DNA of 35,300 bases from Acidobacteriota bacterium (GTDB lineage: Bacteria; Acidobacteriota; Terriglobia; Terriglobales; Acidobacteriaceae), in assembly GCA_003225175.1 (NCBI GenBank), contig QIBA01000068.1, forward strand, positions 1-35,300. Direction: 5' to 3'. How positions within the stretch are numbered: the first letter of the stretch is position 1; each line of letters opens with the position of its first letter. The notes below the pieces were generated by a model, which saw only the letters and a list, made by a program, of their open reading frames with translations, had not been told where the DNA came from and made no database searches. A program made the translations under genes and the position numbers. This document shows, piece by piece, positions 17,341 to 24,923 of this stretch.

Positions 17341-19470
17341 TTATCTCACTCGCGCCAGCACCAGTGTCACATCGTCCGGCTGTTCTCTATCGCCGATCCA
17401 GTCCTGCACCGCGGCGATCACGATTTCGGAGATTCGCTCGAGCGATAGATGGCGATTGCTTCGCACCAGGTCCAGCAGGCGTTCTTCGCCAAACTCTCCG
17501 AACTCGTTCTCCGGCTCCGTAACGCCATCGCTGAAGGCAACAAACATATCTCCCTTCGAGAGACTCACTTCTTCTTCCTCCAGAACGATTTCGGGAAAGA
17601 GTCCAACTACCAATCCACCGGTTTCGAGTTTTCTTGCTGCACCGGAATCGTGAATCACGAAGGGTGGAAGGTGTCCTCCGTTAGAGTAGATAAACTTCCG
17701 TGTAATGCCGTCGAAGATTCCCAAAAACAGCGTGGCGTACTTTTCCGGTGCGGTGCTGTTATATAGATGGCGATTCAACAACATTAGAACGTCGGCAGGC
17801 GATTGCGTCTGCTCTGCGGCGACGGACCAGCGCGGCGCACGTGTGTTCGCGGCGGATGCAATTGCCGCTGCCCCAGCCACGACAAGCTGACGGCGCTCCG
17901 GTTCGGCGCCGAGTTCGAAGACGCGAACTGCGGAATGAATGGTCGCCATCAATAAGGCCGCAGAGATGCCCTTTCCGCTGACATCGCCTACTGCGATTCC
18001 CAAATGTTCTTCGCCGAGCGAGACGAAATCATAGTAATCACCGCTGACCGTGCGGGCGGGCTTGCAGACGCCATGAAGTTCCAACGACTCCAGAGTCTTT
18101 GGATCACGCGGGAAGAGTTGCGCCTGCACTTCCTGTGCGATCGCAAGTTCGCTTTCGAGGCGCTGCTTTTCCTTCTGTTCCCGGAGCAGACGCTCGAGGG
18201 ATTCCGTCATGGAATTGAACGAAGTCTCGAGTGAGGCCAGCTGATCCTTCGACTTCACCTCGATGCGATGCGTCAGATCGCCTCGGTTCACGTGCTGCGT
18301 CGCACGATAGAGGTGAGCGATCGATCCCGTAATGGTCCTCGTGAGTCGGACGCCGATGACGAGCGCGATCAGTTCGATAATTCCGAAAGCAATTGCCACC
18401 GCACTGAGCGCGATCAAAACCGCCGATCCTACATCGCCGAGATCGGAGAAGACGCGGTGATTCAGGATCGATGGACGAGTGTTTACCTGAACGAAGGCCG
18501 GAATACCACTACCACTCTCCCACTCCGTTGTCGGGAAGACGGCGGCAAACTGAAGCTGTGGATCAAATCGATACTCTGGAACCGGCGCCGAACCGGCTTT
18601 CACGGCGGGAACAGGCTTGAAGTTTCTGTTCCCTCCTGCTTTCTTGTCATTGAAAGTTACAGAAGCCTGGCCTTCGGTCTTGGTTTCAACCGGCTCCATC
18701 ACATAAAGAGTGACCTGTCCCAGATCGGAAACAGCTCTGAAGAGAAGCTCCTCCGTGATTGGCACCACCATTACGACCTGCAAGGTTCCGGCGGACAATT
18801 TCTGCTCTCGCAAGCTTCGGATCACGAATCCGCGGTGATACGACACCACGCCACGCAATGTATGCGACGGGTCTGCCAAATCAGCGCGTGGGGAATTCGC
18901 ATTCGCAATCTCAATTCGCTTGCCGTTCAGCCATGCAGCAACAGTCCATTCTGGGAAGTGTGCCGTCGGCCCTGCCGGCGAAAGCGCCGAGAGCTGCAGG
19001 GAACGTGGTGATTTCCTCTCCAGTTGACTTGCAATTTCCTGCGCTACTGTCGAAGTCAGCGTATCCAGATTCTGAACTTCGGCCATTAGATCGCGGTGCA
19101 CCAGCAAGGTCGTGAGCTGATTCCCGAGCAGGTATCCCGAGATAACGAACATCGTGAGGATCAGCACTACCGGGATCACGCCGATGAAGACGTATGTGAC
19201 GATCAATCGATTGCGCAGCCGCCAGAGAAGCTTTCGTCGAATCCAGCGGAAGAGAAGAAAAACGGCGCAGACGATTAGGACGAATTCAAACAATCCGGCC
19301 CATCCGGCAAAGGTTCCCGGCCACTTCGAAGATGTCGGCGTGACGAGAGCCAGAATTTCCGAGATGAGATATAGACCGGCAACCCAGAGCGTAAAGCGTG
19401 CCAGTCCACTGCGAGGGTAATAACCGGTCGCTCGGAGACGCAGCTTTAGATTGCGCCAGAACTGAGTCAT
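17341..19470 (-). CDS. Membrane-bound HAMP-SpoIIE (PP2C-type) phosphatase, RsbU-like
   Basis: The protein of 709 residues has several N-terminal membrane helices (FTLWVAGLYLISEILALV, then FEFVLIVCAVFLLFRW, then VTYVFIGVIPVVLILTMFVI). An extracytoplasmic region, another helix (ALSAVAIAFGIIELIALVIG) and a HAMP linker follow. Next is a coiled coil (EKQRLESELAIAQEVQAQLF), and a C-terminal SpoIIE-type phosphatase over roughly the last 230 residues. Metal-site motifs are visible: SGDYYDF, GDVSGKGISAALLM, SNGGHLPPF, FSDGVTEPEN and PDDVTLV. Such enzymes usually dephosphorylate an anti-sigma-factor antagonist in partner-switching; no such partner is visible in the window. ATG 19470 is preferred over the upstream 19545, which would overlap the YihY gene by about 60 bases; with 19470 the gap is 16 bases and the two genes look like an operon. 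Confidence 0.92.
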   Translation of the reverse strand: MTQFWRNLKLRLRATGYYPRSGLARFTLWVAGLYLISEILALVTPTSSKWPGTFAGWAGLFEFVLIVCAVFLLFRWIRRKLLWRLRNRLIVTYVFIGVIPVVLILTMFVISGYLLGNQLTTLLVHRDLMAEVQNLDTLTSTVAQEIASQLERKSPRSLQLSALSPAGPTAHFPEWTVAAWLNGKRIEIANANSPRADLADPSHTLRGVVSYHRGFVIRSLREQKLSAGTLQVVMVVPITEELLFRAVSDLGQVTLYVMEPVETKTEGQASVTFNDKKAGGNRNFKPVPAVKAGSAPVPEYRFDPQLQFAAVFPTTEWESGSGIPAFVQVNTRPSILNHRVFSDLGDVGSAVLIALSAVAIAFGIIELIALVIGVRLTRTITGSIAHLYRATQHVNRGDLTHRIEVKSKDQLASLETSFNSMTESLERLLREQKEKQRLESELAIAQEVQAQLFPRDPKTLESLELHGVCKPARTVSGDYYDFVSLGEEHLGIAVGDVSGKGISAALLMATIHSAVRVFELGAEPERRQLVVAGAAAIASAANTRAPRWSVAAEQTQSPADVLMLLNRHLYNSTAPEKYATLFLGIFDGITRKFIYSNGGHLPPFVIHDSGAARKLETGGLVVGLFPEIVLEEEEVSLSKGDMFVAFSDGVTEPENEFGEFGEERLLDLVRSNRHLSLERISEIVIAAVQDWIGDREQPDDVTLVLARVR

Positions 19471-19486
19471 GGGAACCTGAGCCCGA

Positions 19487-20407
19487 TTATATGTGGCTAA
19501 TGGACACCTGATTGGCGCGCACAGCACTGAATTGTGCGCCTGCAAGCAGCAACATTCCGGACAAAAAGGCCCAGAACATGAGCGTCACTGACAGCGCAAA
19601 TGGGCCGTATACGTCCTGAAAGTCAAGCCAATGGAGCGCAAGAATGTACACGTACTTACCTAAATCCCAGATCAGGCCGGTGAGAAACGCTCCCGGAAGC
19701 ACTGCTAAGGGCCGCACTTTGCCGTTCGGGAGTAGCCAGTAAACGAGGAAAAACATGGCGATACTAGCCGCAATGGCGACCATCTTCATCACCAAAAATG
19801 CCGCGATTCGGAAAAGAAGGTGGTCCTTAGAGCCGAATAATGAGAGCAGTAACGACTGGTTTTTGGCCGTTATCGCAACTGAAATGAGCGCCAGTGCGCC
19901 ACAAGCGAACGCAATGAAGAGCGAGATCGTCTGATTTCCCAGATATTTTCGGTTGCTGGTGAATCCCCAAACCCGGTTTAACGCTACCTCTAATGGTACA
20001 AAGACGCCGGTGGAGGAGATCAGCAGCATCGCCAAAGAAAAGATTTTCATACCACGATGCGGCGTCAGCGCCACCACACTGCGAATTACGAAATCCTGTC
20101 CGGCTGGCAAATAGCTGCGGAGCAGTTGCAATACGACGTCATACATCCCCTGCGAATGGAATACCTGCTGTGTGAGCGTTAACAGCAGCACGATAAACGG
20201 GAAAAACGACAAAACGGCATTTGCAGCGACGCTAAATGCAAATGTGTGCACCTCAGTTTGCATGAGATAGGGTAAGAGCGAACGCAATCGCAGTCTTTTC
20301 GCACTCTCCCGCAGAACCGAGGAAAAGCGAGCGGTCGCAGTTGGCGAAAATGGCGGTGCCGAGGCAACTTTTGTGACTGTGATTTCCGTGTCTGAGATAT
20401 AAGACAT
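19487..20407 (-). CDS. YihY/BrkB family inner-membrane protein
   Basis: The protein of about 306 residues has six predicted membrane helices and the YihY/BrkB signatures: HTFAFSVAANAVLSFFPFIV near the N-terminus, SSTGVFVPLEVALNRVWGF in the centre, and LPNGKVRPLAVLPGAFLTGL with FLSGMLLLAGAQFSAV near the end. The family was once labelled ribonuclease BN; that activity belongs to another protein, and the true role is unclear (transport or envelope function). The start is uncertain: ATG 20407 has no good ribosome site, and GTG 20458 is in frame with a weak one. It precedes the SpoIIE phosphatase by 16 bases, so the two are probably co-transcribed. Confidence 0.88.
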   Translation of the reverse strand: MSYISDTEITVTKVASAPPFSPTATARFSSVLRESAKRLRLRSLLPYLMQTEVHTFAFSVAANAVLSFFPFIVLLLTLTQQVFHSQGMYDVVLQLLRSYLPAGQDFVIRSVVALTPHRGMKIFSLAMLLISSTGVFVPLEVALNRVWGFTSNRKYLGNQTISLFIAFACGALALISVAITAKNQSLLLSLFGSKDHLLFRIAAFLVMKMVAIAASIAMFFLVYWLLPNGKVRPLAVLPGAFLTGLIWDLGKYVYILALHWLDFQDVYGPFALSVTLMFWAFLSGMLLLAGAQFSAVRANQVSISHI

Positions 20408-20650
20408 GCTGTGGAAATCGTAGCAGAGCACCTGATTCGCGTCCCTCAGGTATTCCACCCTGAACCTTCAGTCTCAAAGAGAGACACGCGGTGGAGAACA
20501 TCTCGAAGGACGGTGCTCACTTCGTCTAAATACTTGCTCGTTGCGCAGAGCGAAACTCATTGTCATCGTAGTCACACGCAGTAACTCGAATGTCGTTACT
20601 CGTTTTTGTTGAGTGGGCGGCAACATGCCACGAACTATGTTCATTTGTTC

Positions 20651-20680
20651 TTTACAAAAACGTGAGTCTCTGAATATCAT
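20651..20680 (+). promoter_or_regulatory. Candidate sigma-70-like promoter for the cold-shock leader or a small RNA
   Basis: TTTACA (20651-20656) and TATCAT (20675-20680) are separated by 18 bases and resemble -35 and -10 boxes. A transcript would start near 20687. This would be about 165 bases before the end of the terminator at 20851 and about 280 bases before the cold-shock start codon. Confidence 0.35.
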
Positions 20681-20686
20681 GCCCTC

Positions 20687-20851
20687 GCTCGCATTCAGCA
20701 GCATTGTCGCGTAACGACTTGTTCTAAACGGAACGGAGATCCTGCACGACATTTCGAGGTTGAGGTTCTTGTTCGCTGTCGAATCTGTAGAAAGAGAACC
20801 GCGCCGGTTTCGCTGTGACGCCCGTCGCAGCGAAAGCGGCTTTTCTTTTTT
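20687..20851 (+). ncRNA. Candidate small RNA or attenuated 5' leader of the cold-shock gene
   Basis: A plus-strand transcript from the candidate promoter to the terminator would be about 165 bases and is not covered by any plus-strand protein gene. The 3' end is defined by an 18-base-arm hairpin followed by a T-rich tract. Either an independent small RNA or the 5' leader of the cold-shock gene, stopping early unless the terminator is bypassed, would fit. No known RNA family was recognised. The 5' end is a guess. Confidence 0.35.
20803..20851 (+). terminator. Strong intrinsic terminator upstream of the cold-shock gene
   Basis: Arm GCCGGTTTCGCTGTGACG (20803-20820) pairs with CGTCGCAGCGAAAGCGGC (20823-20840) with one mismatch and one G-U pair around a very short loop. 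TTTTCTTTTTT follows at 20841-20851. This is the standard layout of a Rho-independent terminator acting on the plus strand. No plus-strand gene precedes it; the cold-shock start is 118 bases downstream. Confidence 0.8.
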
Positions 20852-20968
20852 GCAGCTGATCCATGCGGACCAGATTCTCATCGCGTTCACTCACTTCAAT
20901 GGATTCTGGGAGAACCAGCCTAGGGACCATTCGGAGGAGACTTTTGATTCGAAGCGAAAGGAGTTTTC

Positions 20969-21181
20969 GTGAACAAAGAGAAGGGTACAGTGAAGTGGTT
21001 TAACGGAGCCAAGGGATACGGTTTCATCCAGCGCTCCACAGGCGAGGACGTGTTTGTCCATTTCTCCGTCATCCAAGAGAACGGGTATCGCACGCTCAAT
21101 GAAGGCGAAGTTGTGGAGTTCGAACTACTCAAGGGGCCCAAAGGGCTTCAGGCGTCGAACGTTGTGCGCGGCAACGCTTAA
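20969..21181 (+). CDS. Cold-shock protein (CspA family)
   Basis: The 70-residue protein is a single cold-shock domain that binds single-stranded RNA or DNA and melts RNA structure. Both nucleic-acid-binding motifs are visible: RNP1-like AKGYGFIQR (residues about 14-22) and RNP2-like VFVHFSVI (about 28-35), with the N-terminal KGTVKWFN signature. The start is GTG at 20969, with a near-perfect ribosome site AAAGGAG at 20957-20963 and a five-base spacer. The gene stands alone: it is divergent from the YihY gene and convergent with queG. A long leader with an intrinsic terminator precedes it, and a large hairpin follows its stop codon. Confidence 0.95.
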   Translation: MNKEKGTVKWFNGAKGYGFIQRSTGEDVFVHFSVIQENGYRTLNEGEVVEFELLKGPKGLQASNVVRGNA

Positions 21182-21200
21182 TCCACCCCACCCCCAATCC

Positions 21201-21256
21201 TCCCTTCCAGCTTTTCAGTCTCGCGAAGTCGCGCGAGGGAGAAATGCTGGAAGGGA
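21201..21256. terminator. Long hairpin between the convergent cold-shock and queG genes
   Basis: TCCCTTCCAGC (21201-21211) pairs perfectly with GCTGGAAGGGA (21246-21256). Inside, CTCGCG and CGCGAG make a second stem, with TTTC/GAAA pairing between the two. The tail on the plus side is TTTCACGTTTTTG, which is only partly T-rich. The position, 20 bases after the cold-shock stop and 46 before the queG stop, suggests a bidirectional terminator or mRNA-stabilising structure. Confidence 0.6.
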
Positions 21257-21301
21257 TTTCACGTTTTTGCCAGCACTCAAACGATGATAAAGAAAGAGCC
21301 G

Positions 21302-22447
21302 CTACTCGGATTCCGCAGCCGATGCGGCGATTTCTGCCGATGCGGAAAAATTGCGCTGTTTTTTTTCGTTCAGATGATTCATGGCCCAAGTCGCGTGCTC
21401 AGCAACAACGGGATCCTCGTTCGTAGCCAGTCCTTTCAGATCGGCAAGATATTCTTTGCGCCCGCTGTTACCCATCGCCACGGCAACGTTGCGCAGAAAC
21501 CCCTCATGCTTCGCACGTGAGATCGGAGAGCCGCGAAATCGGTGGCGGAATTCCTGCCGCGAGATTCCCGCGAGTTGCGCAAGATCAGCATTCACCAATG
21601 ATTCGTCCGGGAGGAAATCCGGATTACTCGTGACAGGCGCCTTGCGATTCCAGGGGCACACATCCTGACAAATGTCACAGCCAAAAACGTGTCGGCCGAT
21701 TTTCTCACGCATTTCTGCGGGAATTGCGCCGCGCTTCTCAATCGTGAAATAAGCAATGCAGCGTGACGCATCCAGTTGGCGCGGAGCAACGATTGCCTCT
21801 GTCGGACACTCATCAATACAGCGGGTGCAGCTGCCGCAGCGATCCGGGGCGGTCGCGAGCTTTTCTTCGGAGACGAAAGCCGAGTATTCCAGGGATGTAA
21901 CGATCACGCCGAGAAAGATCCACGAACCAAGTTGCTGATTGATGATGCAGGTATTTTTTCCCACCCATCCGATGCCCGCATATTTCGCGTACACCCGCTC
22001 GAGTACTGGACCGGTGTCGACGTAGGAGCGCGTGCTCACTTCACTGCCGGCGCCGCGGAGATGTTCGAGCAGCGCAGACTCAACGCGCCGAAGTTTCGTC
22101 AGGACAGTGCCGTGATAGTCAGCTGGGCTGAGAGCATAACGAGAGATCCAGCCCTGCGTTGCAGCGGTAGGATCGGTTGACTTCGGAGCCGGCGGATTGT
22201 AGTTCATCGCAGCTACAACAACCGACTTAGCCCACGGCAACGCTGTTTCAAGCGAACTGCGTCTATATGCGCCAGAGTCGCTCCGTCGCTTCAGGTACTC
22301 CATCTCTCCCGCGTAACCCGCATCGACCCATTCGGAGAAAAATGCCGACTCGCGCATCTCCGGGTGAGAAGCCGGAGCTATGCCGATGCGCTCAAAACCT
22401 GCGCCAGTCGCGGCGTCCTGCACGAGCTGAAAAAGCGGAGTATACAC
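21302..22447 (-). CDS. queG: Epoxyqueuosine reductase QueG
   Basis: The 381-residue enzyme carries out the last step of queuosine synthesis in tRNA, reducing epoxyqueuosine to queuosine with cobalamin and two [4Fe-4S] clusters. The N-terminal cobalamin-binding part includes MEYLKRR, DTGPVLERVYAKYAGIGWVG and KNTCIINQQLGSW. The two cluster motifs are CGSCTRCIDECPTEAI and CDICQDVCPWNRKA, typical of QueG. A C-terminal HEAT-like tail follows (KHEGFLRNVAVAMGNSG, ATNEDPVVAEHATWAMNHL). Length fits the family. It is convergent with the cold-shock gene. No other queuosine gene is in the window. Confidence 0.95.
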   Translation of the reverse strand: MYTPLFQLVQDAATGAGFERIGIAPASHPEMRESAFFSEWVDAGYAGEMEYLKRRSDSGAYRRSSLETALPWAKSVVVAAMNYNPPAPKSTDPTAATQGWISRYALSPADYHGTVLTKLRRVESALLEHLRGAGSEVSTRSYVDTGPVLERVYAKYAGIGWVGKNTCIINQQLGSWIFLGVIVTSLEYSAFVSEEKLATAPDRCGSCTRCIDECPTEAIVAPRQLDASRCIAYFTIEKRGAIPAEMREKIGRHVFGCDICQDVCPWNRKAPVTSNPDFLPDESLVNADLAQLAGISRQEFRHRFRGSPISRAKHEGFLRNVAVAMGNSGRKEYLADLKGLATNEDPVVAEHATWAMNHLNEKKQRNFSASAEIAASAAESE

Positions 22448-22784
22448 GTAACTATTGTCGCATCGTTCAAAGGCAAAACCGATTGAACACGGAGGACACG
22501 GAGATCACAGAGGAAAAAACCGGACTGACGGGATCTGATGGCACATTAATATCGTGCTTTGCACTTCGGGATTACGCTGGTGCATGCGTGTGAAAACGAA
22601 CGCAGATCCGCCGTGCGCCTTATCGTTTGGGCCTTAATCCCCTCGCCGCCTCCCTGTCCTCCGTCTTCAATCCTGGCTTCTACTCTGCTTTAGAGCAAAT
22701 TTTTCAAAGCAGCAGGAAGCCCATAGGCAGCAGCTTGGAATCTAACTTTTCTTACACTGTCGAAAGTTGAGGTGTCCCTAATTT
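22448..22784. other. Gene-free region between queG and the zinc-ribbon protein gene
   Basis: The 337 bases separate two divergent genes and contain repeat element copy B (22481-22672). A promoter for the plus-strand gene is expected in the last 110 bases, but I could not fix one with confidence. Confidence 0.55.
22481..22672. repeat. Paired inverted-repeat element, copy B
   Basis: The left arm begins GATTGAACACGGAGGACACG (22481-22500) and goes on with GAGATCACAGAGG. The right arm (22649-22672) read on the other strand starts GATTGAAGACGGAGGACAGG. The two agree at 21 of the first 23 positions. The interior of about 130 bases is unlike that of copy A. It lies in the space upstream of both queG and the zinc-ribbon gene. 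Confidence 0.8.
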
Positions 22785-24122
22785 ATGCGTTGCGAGCGGT
22801 GTGGCTATTCCAGTCCGGAGAATCACCGATTCTGTGGTATGTGCGGCTCGAAGCTTGCAGAATCCGCGAACTCGGTTGTAATTGACGACAACGATCCCCT
22901 CGAAATCGAGAGTTCTGCTCATCGACTCGACAATCGATCCACATCCGCGCAGGAGCCGATTGAGTTCCGTCAGCGTGATCGTCGGCGCGAGCTTGCGCGT
23001 GACACTGCTCAATCCTCGGGATCCAACGGACGAACGAATTACACATCGGCGACGATCGCCAACCTTCCTCCCGATACTGCTCAGGAAGAGGTCGAAGAAG
23101 AGGTCCGCAGTCGCAGGCCCGCAAGCAAAGTGAGCGGCATCGGCGGACCATCGTTCCTCGGTCTCGGGTACGAAGGGAGCAACAGCGGCTTCGTGTACGA
23201 CAAGCCGCGCAACGACGCATTTGTCTATGACACCGACAGTCCCCCTCCTGAGTATCTTCTGGAGGAAGTTCCACGAGGCGTCTCGTGGAGAGCCTGGGCG
23301 CTGTTCCTTCTGCTTTTGGCGGCAGCGGGACTCGGCTACGTGCAATGGCGCGCAAGTCACCATCAAGGGTTTCCCGATATTGCATCTATTCTTGCCCGAA
23401 ATGGGCCAACCGTTGACCCAAGTGGGCCAGATATGAGGAACAATAACAATGCTCCGAAGCCGCAAGCTGCGGCGCCTGCGCCCGCTTCCGATTCCTCGAC
23501 AACTGCGTCGGCGAAAGATGCCAACCAAAAAGCCTCTGCAACAGAGCCGACTGCGGCGAAAGAAAGAGACGAGGAAGCGAATTCAGATAAGAACCCTGCA
23601 GCTGCAAAGGACGCCAGTACAGCGAGCAAGAAAACTGACAGTGCTGCAGACGAGACTTCGGCCAAGCCACCAGCAAAGGCCCCGAAATCCGCAGTAGAGG
23701 ATGAAGACAGCGCCGGATCAGCCAAGCCCGAATCCGATGGCCCTTTAGCCAAAGCCACCAAAGCAAAGCGCGTCCGTCCCGCTCCCGTCGAGGAGGAAGC
23801 TCCAAAGCCAAAGTCGCTGGGAGAAAAAGATCCGCTGATTGTGCAGGCGAACAAATACTTGCATGGGAGAGGCGGCAGCAAGAACTGCTCGGCAGCAGTC
23901 AATCTGCTGCGGCAAGCGTCGAGCGCCGGCAATCCGTCGGCGGATGTGAAACTCGGAGCGCTCTACTGGAGCGGCTCCTGTGTGACGCAAAGCAATGCCA
24001 TTGCCTATCAGTGGTTCGCGCGCGCTCACTCACTCGAGCCGAATAACCGCTGGATCGAGCGTAGCCGCAGTTCACTTTGGGCGAGCTTGAGTGCGACAGA
24101 GCGGCGGAGGGTCGGCTACTAA
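22785..24122 (+). CDS. Zinc-ribbon, single-pass membrane protein with a Sel1/TPR-like C-terminus
   Basis: The 445-residue protein begins with a four-cysteine zinc ribbon (CERCGYSSPENHRFCGMCG, residues 3-21). A polar, charged region of about 140 residues follows, then one membrane helix (WRAWALFLLLLAAAGLGYVQ). Next comes about 160 residues of Ala/Lys/Pro/Ser-rich low-complexity sequence. The C-terminal part (NKYLHGRGGSKNCSAAVNLL, LGALYWSGSCVTQSNAIAYQ) looks like one or two Sel1-type repeats, with the two cysteines perhaps forming a disulfide outside the membrane. The layout suggests a cytoplasmic zinc ribbon, an extracytoplasmic spacer and a protein-binding end. No specific function can be given. 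It converges with the DUF507 pair. Confidence 0.75.
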   Translation: MRCERCGYSSPENHRFCGMCGSKLAESANSVVIDDNDPLEIESSAHRLDNRSTSAQEPIEFRQRDRRRELARDTAQSSGSNGRTNYTSATIANLPPDTAQEEVEEEVRSRRPASKVSGIGGPSFLGLGYEGSNSGFVYDKPRNDAFVYDTDSPPPEYLLEEVPRGVSWRAWALFLLLLAAAGLGYVQWRASHHQGFPDIASILARNGPTVDPSGPDMRNNNNAPKPQAAAPAPASDSSTTASAKDANQKASATEPTAAKERDEEANSDKNPAAAKDASTASKKTDSAADETSAKPPAKAPKSAVEDEDSAGSAKPESDGPLAKATKAKRVRPAPVEEEAPKPKSLGEKDPLIVQANKYLHGRGGSKNCSAAVNLLRQASSAGNPSADVKLGALYWSGSCVTQSNAIAYQWFARAHSLEPNNRWIERSRSSLWASLSATERRRVGY

Positions 24123-24133
24123 CTTTTGAGTTG

Positions 24134-24274
24134 CTTCGTCATTCCGAGCGAAACATCTCCGCGTTGTTCGCAGAAGATGCGGAGAGAGAAATCGTGAGTT
24201 CGAGCGAGATAGATTGAAATCAACCGATTGGGCACCGTGGGGATTCCTCGCCTACGGCTCGGAATGACAAGAAG
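24134..24274. repeat. CATTCCGAG-type inverted repeat between convergent genes
   Basis: CTTCGTCATTCCGAGCG (24134-24150) faces CGGCTCGGAATGACAAGAAG (24255-24274), giving a shared GTCATTCCGAGC inverted repeat. The right end also reads GATTCCTCGCCTACGGCTCG, the extended form of this motif. Elements of this type occur dispersed in many bacterial genomes. Here it fills almost the entire gap between two convergent genes and may act as a bidirectional terminator. Confidence 0.7.
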
Positions 24275-24275
24275 A

Positions 24276-24551
24276 TCAGATCCCTAACTTCTTCACTTCC
24301 TCGTTGTAGTATTTGCGATACAGGATGTCCCACTCCTGCGTCCCTTCGGTGATGATGCGCTTCTGACTCTCGATCTTCTGGCGCGCAGAGGCGTCGATGC
24401 GTTCCTCAGCTTTTAGCAGTTCTTCAAGAATCCGGCGAGCCTCGGTACGAATGGTATTGCGGTCCTCGATGAACTCCACTTCGTCGAGCGTAGCCAGCGT
24501 GTCGGCTATAGTATGGGCAAGTTTATTGACTTTGTCGCGCGAGATCCTCAC
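24276..24551 (-). CDS. DUF507 family protein (second of a tandem pair)
   Basis: The 91-residue protein is almost wholly helical and matches the DUF507 family: an MRISRDKVNKLAHTIADTL start, a central RTEARRILEELLKAEERID stretch and the C-terminal EWDILYRKYYNEEVKKLGI motif. DUF507 proteins occur in deltaproteobacteria, Aquificae and acidobacteria with no established function. Its ATG overlaps the stop of the preceding DUF507 gene by four bases (ATGA), so translation is coupled. Signature tyrosines and charged residues are intact. Confidence 0.88.
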   Translation of the reverse strand: MRISRDKVNKLAHTIADTLATLDEVEFIEDRNTIRTEARRILEELLKAEERIDASARQKIESQKRIITEGTQEWDILYRKYYNEEVKKLGI

Positions 24552-24826
24552 AGCACCGCCTTGTACTTCTGCACGAGCTGTTGCTTTACTTTCTTGAACA
24601 TCTCCTGATAGCTCGCGCCGGTAGTGCGCATCTCTTCCTGGTAGGCCTCGAGGATCATGCGAACTTCGTCATTAATGCGATCTTCGAGCTGCATCTCTTC
24701 GAGCACAGCCGAGTTCACGCGCTCGATGGTGGCGTTCACGTTCTTAGTATCGATGAACTCGCCTTCAATCAGTTTTTTTGTGACCTGGCGGGCTAAGTAG
24801 CCCACATATTCTTTGGAAACCAGCAT
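24548..24826 (-). CDS. DUF507 family protein (first of a tandem pair)
   Basis: The 92-residue helical protein is related to its neighbour: MLVSKEYVGYLARQVTKKL start, a central NSAVLEEMQLEDRINDEVRM stretch and a C-terminal helix with YQEMFKKVKQQLVQKYKAVL. The two proteins differ clearly in sequence, so the duplication is old. They may form a heterodimer, by analogy with other coupled paralogue pairs; this is inference. A hairpin and TCGGC-type repeats lie upstream (24903-25021). Confidence 0.85.
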   Translation of the reverse strand: MLVSKEYVGYLARQVTKKLIEGEFIDTKNVNATIERVNSAVLEEMQLEDRINDEVRMILEAYQEEMRTTGASYQEMFKKVKQQLVQKYKAVL

Positions 24827-24902
24827 GTTTCGTCTGCGAGAGTGGGGTAAACATTCGAGTGTAACAAGAATTGGATGATGGGGCCATGCCCGAAGCGGGA
24901 CC

Positions 24903-24922
24903 GGGTGAAGTAATTCACCCGA
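24903..24922. repeat. Perfect 8-bp hairpin with GTAA loop
   Basis: CGGGTGAA (24903-24910) pairs with TTCACCCG (24915-24922) around GTAA. There is no T-tract, so it is not an evident terminator. It lies about 77 bases upstream of the first DUF507 gene and next to the TCGGC-type repeat. Confidence 0.65.
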
Positions 24923-24923
24923 G

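Larger units (their letters stand above)
20459..20968. other. Gene-free region between the YihY gene and the cold-shock gene
   Basis: The 510 bases hold the divergent control region for the minus-strand YihY gene and the plus-strand cold-shock gene. I see no convincing protein gene. On the plus strand there is a plausible promoter (20651-20680) and a strong intrinsic terminator (20803-20851), listed separately. The 138-codon minus-strand frame (20474-20890) has no recognisable features. Confidence 0.6.

Noticed and set aside
20474-20890. 138-codon minus-strand frame upstream of the YihY gene
   Set aside because: No domain, signal or ribosome site, and it overlaps the terminator and leader structures on the other strand.
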